From assembly GCA_945861195.1 (NCBI GenBank), contig CAMATS010000085.1, positions 1 to 7,965 on the forward strand: a DNA stretch of 7,965 bases. Direction: 5' to 3'. The first letter of the stretch is position 1; every line of letters begins with the position of its first letter. This DNA is from Rhodoferax sp. OV413 (GTDB taxonomy: Bacteria > Pseudomonadota > Gammaproteobacteria > Burkholderiales > Burkholderiaceae_C). Positions 1-5,928 of the stretch are shown one piece after another. The translations under genes and the position numbers were made by a program. Under the pieces are notes generated by a model. That model was not told the DNA's origin. It worked only from the letters and a program-made list of their open reading frames with translations, and did not search any database.

Positions 1-627
1 GCCCCAGTGGGCCTGCTGGGCCGGGTGCCCAATGTGTTGCTGGTCAACCCGGCCTCGGGCATCAACACGGTGGCTGACCTGACCCAGCGCGCGCAGGCCA
101 AACCGGGCCAGCTGAATTACGGCTCGAATGGCCAGGGTACATCGCTGCACCTGAGCGCTGAGCTGTATAAAAGCCAGACTGGCACCGCTGTGACCCATAT
201 CCCCTACCGCGGTGCTGCGGCCGGCCTGACCGCCTTGATGGCCAACGAGGTCGACATGATGTTTGACAACCTGCCCTCGGCGCTGGGCCTGGTCCAGGGC
301 GGCAAGCTCAAACCGTTGGCAGTAACCACAGCCCAGCGCAGCAGCGTGCTGCCCGATGTGCCGACCATGGAGGAGGCCGGCCTCAAGGGCTTTCAGGTGA
401 GTGCCTGGTTCGGTTTGGCTGCGCCAGCCGGCCTGCCCCTGGCAGTGCAACAGCGCTTGGAGCAGGCACTGGAGCGGGTGTCGCAACAGGCCGAGGTGAA
501 AGCGGCCATGCAAAAGCAGGGCGCCGAGCCGACCTGGGCCAACGCCCAGGGCTTGGCCAGCTTCATGCAAGCAGATGCGGCGCAATGGAAAAAACTGGCG
601 GATGTCGCCAAGATCACCCTGGACTGA
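1..627 (+). CDS. Tripartite tricarboxylate transporter-type (TctC/Bug family) periplasmic solute-binding protein, 5'-truncated by the window edge
   Basis: The frame is open from base 1 and ends at TGA 625-627, leaving the last 208 residues. Family members are usually about 320 residues, so roughly a third, including the signal peptide, lies off the left edge. Family traits visible here are the Asn-Tyr-Gly-Ser-Asn-Gly-x-Gly-Thr stretch (fragment residues 39-47), a HIPYRG motif (66-71) matching the family's usual V-P-Y-K/R-G, a VDMMFDNL segment (84-91), and the LPDVPTMEEAG motif (117-127). Bug proteins bind carboxylates in the periplasm, some for TctAB-type transport and many as orphan receptors. 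No TctA or TctB membrane gene is present here. The stop is 2 bp before the ATG of the threonate dehydrogenase gene, so the natural inference is that it captures the four-carbon acid sugar used by the next three genes. The ligand cannot be read from the sequence. The family call is secure. Confidence 0.93.
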   Translation, partial: APVGLLGRVPNVLLVNPASGINTVADLTQRAQAKPGQLNYGSNGQGTSLHLSAELYKSQTGTAVTHIPYRGAAAGLTALMANEVDMMFDNLPSALGLVQGGKLKPLAVTTAQRSSVLPDVPTMEEAGLKGFQVSAWFGLAAPAGLPLAVQQRLEQALERVSQQAEVKAAMQKQGAEPTWANAQGLASFMQADAAQWKKLADVAKITLD

Positions 628-629
628 GT

Positions 630-1526
630 ATGCCCAGCGTTGGCTTGATTGGTTTGGGGGCGATGGGCTCGGGCATGGCGCAGTCGCTGCGGCGTGCCGG
701 CCATTTGGTGCATGTGTTCGATATTCGCTCGGAGGTGGCCCAGTCCTTTGCTGCGCTTGGCGGACAGGCCCATGCCTCAGCCGCCGCACTTGCGGGCAAT
801 TGCGATGTGGTGATTTCTGTGGTGGTGAATGCCGCCCAAACCGAGGCGCTGCTGTTTGGCGACGATTCAGCCGAAGGCTGTGCGGCCGCGATGAAGCCCG
901 GCAGTGTGTTTGTGATGTGCTCCACGGTGGACCCGAATTGGTCGGTGGCGATGGAGGCGCGGCTCGAAGCCCTGGGCCTGCTGTATGTGGATGCCCCAAT
1001 TTCTGGCGGGGCCGCCAAAGCTGCCAGCGGCCAGATGACCATGATGACCGCGGCCCGCCCCGCCGCGTATGCCCTGGCCGATCCCTTTCTGGATGCCATG
1101 GCGGGCAAGGTGTACCGGCTCGGGACCAGCGCGGGTGCTGGCAGCAAGGTCAAGATCATCAACCAGCTGCTCGCCGGCGTGCACATTGCCGCTGCCGCCG
1201 AGGCCATGGCGCTGGGCTTGCGCGAGGGCGTGGCGCCGCAAGCCCTGTACGAGGTCATTACCCACAGTGCGGGCAATAGCTGGATGTTTGAGAACCGTAT
1301 GGCCCATGTGCTGGCGGCCGATTACACACCCTTGTCGGCGGTGGATATTTTTGTCAAAGACCTCGGTCTGGTGCTCGATATGGCACGGGCCAGCAAATTT
1401 CCCCTGCCCCTGTCAAGCACCGCCCACCAGATGTTCATGCAAGCCAGCACAGCAGGTTTTGCCAAGGAAGACGACAGCGCGGTGATCAAGATATTTCCGG
1501 GCATCACGCTGCCCGTCAAGGCTTGA
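630..1526 (+). CDS. ltnD: L-threonate dehydrogenase-like NAD-binding oxidoreductase (3-hydroxyisobutyrate dehydrogenase family)
   Basis: The protein has 298 residues, the normal length for beta-hydroxyacid dehydrogenases. An N-terminal Rossmann fold carries VGLIGLGAMG (residues 4-13) with the acidic residue D31 ending the second strand, which favours NAD over NADP. The family substrate motif D-A-P-I-S-G-G is at 121-127, and the catalytic-lysine region G-A-G-S-K-V-K-I-I-N is at 169-178 with K175 as the likely catalytic lysine. The all-alpha C-terminal domain has the conserved FVKDLGLVLD (241-250). I chose the ATG at 630 because the longer frame from 585 lies inside the binding-protein gene and adds residues before the Rossmann fold. 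LtnD enzymes oxidise L-threonate to 2-oxo-tetronate. This assignment depends on the otnK-otnC neighbours, since the family also contains 3-hydroxyisobutyrate and tartronate semialdehyde enzymes. The ribosome site is weak, so coupling to the upstream stop is likely. Confidence 0.88.
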   Translation: MPSVGLIGLGAMGSGMAQSLRRAGHLVHVFDIRSEVAQSFAALGGQAHASAAALAGNCDVVISVVVNAAQTEALLFGDDSAEGCAAAMKPGSVFVMCSTVDPNWSVAMEARLEALGLLYVDAPISGGAAKAASGQMTMMTAARPAAYALADPFLDAMAGKVYRLGTSAGAGSKVKIINQLLAGVHIAAAAEAMALGLREGVAPQALYEVITHSAGNSWMFENRMAHVLAADYTPLSAVDIFVKDLGLVLDMARASKFPLPLSSTAHQMFMQASTAGFAKEDDSAVIKIFPGITLPVKA

Positions 1527-1540
1527 GCCCCGGAGCCACC

Positions 1541-2809
1541 ATGCCTGTTTTGCTGGGTTGTATTGCCGATGATTTCACCGGGGCCACCGACCTGGCCAAC
1601 AACCTGGTTCGCGCCGGCATGCGGGTGGTACAAACCATGGGTGTGCCGTCATCGGCCTTGGCTGGCGAGGTCGACGCGGTGGTGGTGGCGCTTAAATCGC
1701 GCACGATTGATGCTGCCGAGGCAGTGGCCCAGTCGCTGGCCGCCCTGCAGTGGCTGCAGGCGCAAGGGGCGCAGCAGATTTACTTCAAATACTGCTCCAC
1801 CTTTGACAGCTCGCCCCGGGGCAATATTGGTCCGGTGACAGATGCGCTGATGGCGGCGCTGGGCTGCGATTTCACGGTGGCAACGCCGGCTTTTCCGGAC
1901 AACGGGCGCACCGTGTTCAAGGGCTATTTGTTTGTCGGCCAGGTGCTGCTCAATGAAAGCGGCATGCAAAACCATCCACTCACCCCCATGACCGACGCCA
2001 ATCTGGTGCGGGTTTTGCAGGCGCAAACCAGTCACAAGGTAGGACTGATTGACCACACGGTGGTAGCCCGCGGGCCTGGCGCCATCAGGGAGCAGATGCT
2101 GGCGCTGCGGCAGGAAGGTGTGGGCGTGGCGGTGGTGGATGCCACCAGCAACGACGATTTGCTGCGCCTGGGGCCGGCGCTGCAGGGTATGGCGCTCGTC
2201 ACAGCGGGTTCGGGCGTGGCCATCGGCCTGCCAGCCAATTTTGGGATCAAGCCCTCGCAAGGTGCCAGCCAGCTGCCTGTGGCCCGGGGTTGGGCGGCGG
2301 TGGTGTCAGGCAGCTGTTCTGTGGCGACCAACCAGCAGGTGGCCTGTTTCAAAGCCGCCGGCCTGCCGGCCTTTGAGCTCGACCCGTTGCGATTACTCGA
2401 CGACCAGGCCGGCCTGGTGCAGCAGGTGCTGGCCTGGGCTGCGCCGCGCTTGCCGCAGGGCCCGGTGCTGGTGTACTCCAGCGCACCAGCAGATGCAGTA
2501 GCCCAGGTGCAGCGCAGGTTGGGCGCAGCTGCCGCGGGTAGCTTGGTGGAGCAGGCCCTGGCCAGCATCGCCCAGGGTCTGGTGGCGCTCGGGGTGCAGC
2601 GCCTGGTGGTGGCAGGCGGGGAAACCTCGGGCGCCTGTGTGCAGGCACTGGGCATCAGCCAGCTCCAAATCGGCCCGCAGATTGATCCCGGCGTGCCCTG
2701 GTGTTACGCAGCGCCCCAGGCGGCAGGCGGGGATTTGCATCTGGCGCTGAAATCGGGCAATTTTGGTGCTGTTGATTTCTTCACCAAGGCCTTTGCGGTG
2801 CTGGCATGA
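1541..2809 (+). CDS. otnK: 3-oxo-tetronate kinase (DUF1537 / four-carbon acid sugar kinase family)
   Basis: The protein has 422 residues, the usual length of this family. The N-terminal sugar-binding domain shows ADDFTGATD (residues 9-17) and KYCSTFDS (83-90), the signature acid-sugar-binding motifs of DUF1537 proteins. The C-terminal nucleotide-binding domain shows VSGSCS (255-260), AGGETSGA (358-365) and LKSGNFG (403-409). Family members phosphorylate 3-oxo-tetronate on the 4-hydroxyl using ATP, in the cytoplasm. I chose the ATG at 1541 because GGAG at 1532-1535 lies 5 nt upstream and the family begins just before the ADDFTGATD strand. A TTG at 1523 overlapping the ltnD stop is possible but less likely. 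The stop overlaps the otnC start as ATGA. The flanking dehydrogenase and decarboxylase favour OtnK over the related D-threonate kinase DtnK, which usually accompanies a PdxA2 gene. A perfect 16-bp palindrome at 2403-2418 lies inside the coding sequence. Confidence 0.92.
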   Translation: MPVLLGCIADDFTGATDLANNLVRAGMRVVQTMGVPSSALAGEVDAVVVALKSRTIDAAEAVAQSLAALQWLQAQGAQQIYFKYCSTFDSSPRGNIGPVTDALMAALGCDFTVATPAFPDNGRTVFKGYLFVGQVLLNESGMQNHPLTPMTDANLVRVLQAQTSHKVGLIDHTVVARGPGAIREQMLALRQEGVGVAVVDATSNDDLLRLGPALQGMALVTAGSGVAIGLPANFGIKPSQGASQLPVARGWAAVVSGSCSVATNQQVACFKAAGLPAFELDPLRLLDDQAGLVQQVLAWAAPRLPQGPVLVYSSAPADAVAQVQRRLGAAAAGSLVEQALASIAQGLVALGVQRLVVAGGETSGACVQALGISQLQIGPQIDPGVPWCYAAPQAAGGDLHLALKSGNFGAVDFFTKAFAVLA

Positions 2810-3465
2810 ACGAGGCCCAGGCCCGTGTGGCGATTTGCCAGGTTGGCCGCAGCCTGTTTGAGCGCGGCTATGTGCATGCCACGGCGGGCAACATCAGTGT
2901 TCGCCTGGAAGACGCCTTCTTGATCACGCCAACCGACGCCTGCCTGGGCCTGCTTGAGCCAGCCCAGCTGGCCAAGATTGATTTGCAAGGCATGCAGATC
3001 AGCGGTGAGCGGGCCAGCAAAACCCTGGCCCTGCACCGCCAGATTTACCAGGCCGCCTGCGCCCATGATGCCGCGACCCGTTGCATCATCCACACCCACA
3101 GCACCCATTGCGTGGCCCTGAGCCTGGGGCAGGGCGAGGCCGAATTGCTGCCCCCGATCACGCCTTATTTTGTGATGAAGGTCGGCCATGTGCCAATGGC
3201 AAGCTACCAGCGCCCGGGCAGTACGAGCGTTGGCGCACAGGTGGCGGCCTTGATTCACCAGTATGCTGCGCAAGGCACGCCGATCAGGGCTGTGATGCTG
3301 CCCCGCCTTGGCCCCAATGTGTGGCATGACAGTCCCGCCTCGGCCATGGCGCTGCTGGAAGAACTCGAAGAAACCGCCCGCCTGATGCTGCTGGCGCCCG
3401 ACACCCAGGCGCTGTCTGTGGCGCAGATCGACGAACTGCGCCAGAGCTTTGGCGCGCGTTGGTGA
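2806..3465 (+). CDS. otnC: 3-oxo-tetronate-4-phosphate decarboxylase (class II aldolase/adducin family), with variant active-site positions
   Basis: The protein has 219 residues, typical for class II aldolase-fold enzymes. It starts within the otnK stop (ATGA at 2806-2809), so translation is probably coupled. Motifs are TAGNIS (26-31), which binds phosphate or substrate, the zinc-ligand motif HTHST with H96 and H98, a TPYFVMKVGHVP stretch (119-130) and the C-terminal LEELEETARL (184-193). OtnC decarboxylates 3-oxo-tetronate 4-phosphate to dihydroxyacetone phosphate, linking the pathway to glycolysis. Two canonical positions differ. The Glu that follows Ser-Lys/Ser in fuculose-phosphate aldolase and YgbL is Thr73 here (ASKTLALH), and the third zinc histidine of the usual LLANHGP is Leu168 (MLPRLGP), with H174 nearby. 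The reading frame is intact. These may be normal for a bacterial OtnC subgroup. The family call is firm and the exact reaction is inferred from the operon. Confidence 0.85.
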   Translation: MNEAQARVAICQVGRSLFERGYVHATAGNISVRLEDAFLITPTDACLGLLEPAQLAKIDLQGMQISGERASKTLALHRQIYQAACAHDAATRCIIHTHSTHCVALSLGQGEAELLPPITPYFVMKVGHVPMASYQRPGSTSVGAQVAALIHQYAAQGTPIRAVMLPRLGPNVWHDSPASAMALLEELEETARLMLLAPDTQALSVAQIDELRQSFGARW

Positions 3466-3536
3466 GCCCATGGATGTTTGGGCCTCGAGCAATTTGGCGG
3501 GCAACCTGAGCCAGCCCCCGATCTGGAACCAAGCCC

Positions 3537-4568
3537 GTGCCTGATACCCAACTGCCCTTGGCCTTTAGCGACACTGACACCAGCCTGCCTGCCCTGACCA
3601 AGCCGCCTGCGCGCAAGCCGTCGGTGGGCAAGGCGCGGCGTCCTGCGCCCGCCACGGGTCCCGCGCCAGATCTGCCGGCCATAGCCCGCTTGCTCGAGCA
3701 GCACCCTGATTACCGGGTGCTGCGGCGCTTGCAGCCCCTGCTGCACTACCCGGGCACACCCTCGGGGGAGACCCGGCGGGTGCTGGTGCTAGACACCGAG
3801 ACCACCGGCCTGGACCACAGGCAGGACAAAATCATCGAGCTGGCAATGTTGTGCCTGGAGGTCGACCTGGCCAGTGGTCTGCCGGTCGGGGCGGTGTCGG
3901 TTTATGACGGCCTCGAAGACCCGGGGCGGCCGCTGTCCGAGGAGGTGCGCGTGATCACCGGCCTGAGCGACGACAAGCTCAAGGGGCAGCGCCTGGACGA
4001 TGCCAGGGTTGCCGGTCTGTTGGCCGGCGTCGACCTGGTGCTGGCCCATAACGCCGCTTTTGATCGGCCGTTTTGCGAGGCCCGTTACCCCGGCTTTGCC
4101 GCCATCGATTGGGCCTGCTCCTTGAGCGACATCGACTGGAAAAAAGAGGGCAGGGGCTCAGGCAAGCTCGAACAGCTGGCCCTGCACCAGGGTGTTTTTT
4201 ATCAGGCCCATCGGGCCGAGATCGACTGCCATGCCCTGCTCGCGGTGTTGTGCGCGAGCTTGGCCAGCGACGGCCAAACTGGCCTGGCCCGTTTGTTGGC
4301 CGCAGGAGCGACACCAAGCTACCGCTTGCTGGCCACGCAGGCGCCGTTTGAAGCCAAAGATGCACTCAAAGCCCGCGGCTACCGCTGGGACACCGAGCGC
4401 CGGGTCTGGCACACCCGACTGAGCGATCAGGCGCAACTCGAGGCCGAATGCGCATGGCTCAAAGCCCATGTTTTTGCCGGCAAACAGGCCCGCGTCAACC
4501 TGGAAAAGCTCGACGCCAGGCTGAAGTACTCGGGCCGCCCGGGGGCATTGTCCGAGCGGCAGCTCTAG
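3537..4568 (+). CDS. DEDDh-type 3'-5' exonuclease (DnaQ/RNase T-like) with an extra C-terminal module
   Basis: The protein has 343 residues. The exonuclease domain covers about residues 80-240: motif I is VLDTETTGLD (D86, E88), motif II is AHNAAFDRPF (D176), and motif III has H225 and D230 in HRAEID, all catalytic residues of the DEDDh class. Residues 1-77 form a Pro-, Ala-, Lys- and Arg-rich leader that looks partly disordered. Residues 270-312 (PFEAKDALKARGYRWD, then VWH) resemble a small PF-x-x-K-D / G-x-x-W-D / x-W module seen in DUF5710-type proteins, so this is not a minimal DnaQ. No signal peptide is seen. The start is GTG at 3537: it is the first start codon after the in-frame stop at 3507-3509, and a poor GGA lies 10 nt upstream. 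It follows otnC by 71 bp on the same strand and could be read through, but has no evident metabolic link. Nucleic-acid proofreading or trimming is the likely role; the substrate is unknown. Confidence 0.88.
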   Translation: MPDTQLPLAFSDTDTSLPALTKPPARKPSVGKARRPAPATGPAPDLPAIARLLEQHPDYRVLRRLQPLLHYPGTPSGETRRVLVLDTETTGLDHRQDKIIELAMLCLEVDLASGLPVGAVSVYDGLEDPGRPLSEEVRVITGLSDDKLKGQRLDDARVAGLLAGVDLVLAHNAAFDRPFCEARYPGFAAIDWACSLSDIDWKKEGRGSGKLEQLALHQGVFYQAHRAEIDCHALLAVLCASLASDGQTGLARLLAAGATPSYRLLATQAPFEAKDALKARGYRWDTERRVWHTRLSDQAQLEAECAWLKAHVFAGKQARVNLEKLDARLKYSGRPGALSERQL

Positions 4569-4627
4569 CCAAGCTGACAGATAGAATTCAATTTGCCAGG
4601 GTAGGCCACACAGTCACAGCAGGCTGC

Positions 4628-4633
4628 AGAGGA
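4628..4633 (+). promoter_or_regulatory. Ribosome binding site of the nitronate monooxygenase-like gene
   Basis: AGAGGA ends 5 nt before the ATG at 4639. It is one of the better Shine-Dalgarno matches in the window and fixes this start. The rest of the 70-bp gap (4569-4638) shows no convincing -35/-10 pair and no terminator-like hairpin. Confidence 0.65.
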
Positions 4634-4638
4634 TTTGA

Positions 4639-5928
4639 ATGAAACGTGTTGACGATTTCCGCCTGAAGTTTGGACGAAAAGAATTGGTGCCCATCATGGT
4701 GGGCGGTATGGGCGTGGATATTTCCACCGCCGAGCTGGCGCTTGAGGCGGCCAGGCTGGGCGGCATCGGGCATATTTCGGATGCCATGGTGCCCGATGTC
4801 TCGGACCGGCGTTTTGACACCAGCTTTGTCAAAGACAAGACCCGGTTCTACAAGCACAACATCGACAACTCGGATAAATCCATCGTCAAGTTCGACCTGG
4901 GTGTGCTGGCCGAGGCTACCCGCAGGCATGTCGAGTCCACCATGCAGGCCAAGCGCGGCGAGGGCTTGGTGTTTGTTAATTGCATGGAGAAGCTGACCAT
5001 GAACGCGCCGCGCGAGACGCTGCAGGTGCGCATGGCCTCGGCGCTGGACGCCGGCATTGACGGCATCACCCTGAGCGCTGGCCTGCACCTGGGCTCCTTT
5101 GCCCTGCTCGCCGAGCACCCCCGCTTTCGCGATGCCAAGCTGGGCATCATCGTCTCCTCGGTGCGAGCCTTGCAGCTTTTCTTGCGCAAGAACTCAAGGC
5201 TAAACCGCCTGCCCGATTACGTGATTGTCGAAGGGCCGCTGGCTGGCGGGCACCTGGGTTTTGGCATGGACTGGGCGCAGTACGACCTCGCCACCATCGC
5301 ATCCGAGATTTTGCTCTACCTCAAGACCGAGCAGCTTGAGATTCCCCTGATCGCCGCTGGCGGCGTGTTCACCGGCAGTGACGCGGTGTCGTTTTTAGAG
5401 TTGGGCGCAGCGGCTGTACAGGTGGCCACACGGTTCACTATTTCAGACGAGTGTGGTTTGCCGACCAAGGTCAAACAAGACTATTTCATGGCGGGCGAGG
5501 AAGACATTGAGGTCAATACCATCTCGCCAACCGGCTACCCCATGCGCATGCTCAAGAGCACGCCGGCCATAGGCGCTGGCATCCGGCCCAACTGCGAGGC
5601 CTACGGCTATTTGCTCGACGGCGCAGGAGGCTGTGCGTATATCACGGCCTACAACCGGGAAGTCGCCTTGAACCCGGGCGTCAAGACCATCTCAGTGAAA
5701 GACAAAACCTGTCTGTGCACCCACATGCGCAATTTCAACTGCTGGACCTGTGGGCACTACACCTACCGGCTCAAAGACACCTCGCACCGGCTGCCCGATG
5801 GCAGTTACCAGACGCTCAGCGCAGAGCATATTTTTCGCGACTATCAGTTCAGCACCGACCACCAAATCGCCTTGCCGGCCCCAGAGCCGCAGGCCCGCGT
5901 CAGCGTGGCCCAAACCGCACTCGCCTAG
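4639..5928 (+). CDS. Nitronate monooxygenase / 2-nitropropane dioxygenase-like FMN enzyme with cysteine-rich C-terminal tail
   Basis: The protein has 429 residues, against about 320-380 for simple nitronate monooxygenases. The TIM-barrel FMN-binding features are PIMVGGMGVDIS (18-29), VEGPLAGGHLGFG (197-209, the glycine-rich phosphate and active-site loop with H205), IAAGGVFTG (238-246) and GAAAVQVATRF (256-266), followed by the usual acidic E271. Such enzymes use FMN and O2 to convert alkyl nitronates, or act on unknown substrates. Beyond about residue 300 there is an added tail with C319 and C332, then C358-x-C360, C368-x2-C371 and H373, which looks like a metal or iron-sulfur site. It is cytoplasmic, with no signal peptide. 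The start is supported by the upstream AGAGGA. It may have its own transcription unit. Its TAG stop overlaps the stop of the opposing hydrolase gene. The flavoprotein family is secure; the reaction is not. Confidence 0.85.
   Translation: MKRVDDFRLKFGRKELVPIMVGGMGVDISTAELALEAARLGGIGHISDAMVPDVSDRRFDTSFVKDKTRFYKHNIDNSDKSIVKFDLGVLAEATRRHVESTMQAKRGEGLVFVNCMEKLTMNAPRETLQVRMASALDAGIDGITLSAGLHLGSFALLAEHPRFRDAKLGIIVSSVRALQLFLRKNSRLNRLPDYVIVEGPLAGGHLGFGMDWAQYDLATIASEILLYLKTEQLEIPLIAAGGVFTGSDAVSFLELGAAAVQVATRFTISDECGLPTKVKQDYFMAGEEDIEVNTISPTGYPMRMLKSTPAIGAGIRPNCEAYGYLLDGAGGCAYITAYNREVALNPGVKTISVKDKTCLCTHMRNFNCWTCGHYTYRLKDTSHRLPDGSYQTLSAEHIFRDYQFSTDHQIALPAPEPQARVSVAQTALA

Noticed and set aside
585..629. 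Longer start for the LtnD reading frame, adding 15 residues upstream of the ATG at 630
   Set aside because: The extension lies entirely within the binding-protein coding sequence and precedes the Rossmann-fold strand, which begins properly from the ATG at 630.
2403..2418. Perfect 16-bp palindrome (ACCAGGCCGGCCTGGT) inside otnK
   Set aside because: It is fully coding, rich in GGCC as expected for this base composition, and one such palindrome in 8 kb of GC-rich DNA is not surprising. Nothing around it suggests an operator.
2704..3504. Long open frame on the minus strand opposite otnC and the end of otnK
   Set aside because: It overlaps two well-supported genes, has no recognisable motif, and is the type of antisense frame that high GC content leaves open.
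3466..3536. Gap between otnC and the exonuclease gene checked for a small gene or terminator
   Set aside because: The in-frame ATG at 3474 hits a stop at 3507, and there is only a short CTCGAG palindrome with no hairpin and T-run.
4574..4602. Possible promoter before the flavoprotein gene: CTGACA at 4574 and TAGAAT at 4582
   Set aside because: The two hexamers are only 2 nt apart, and neither has a partner at 16-18 nt spacing, so no sigma-70 pair can be supported.
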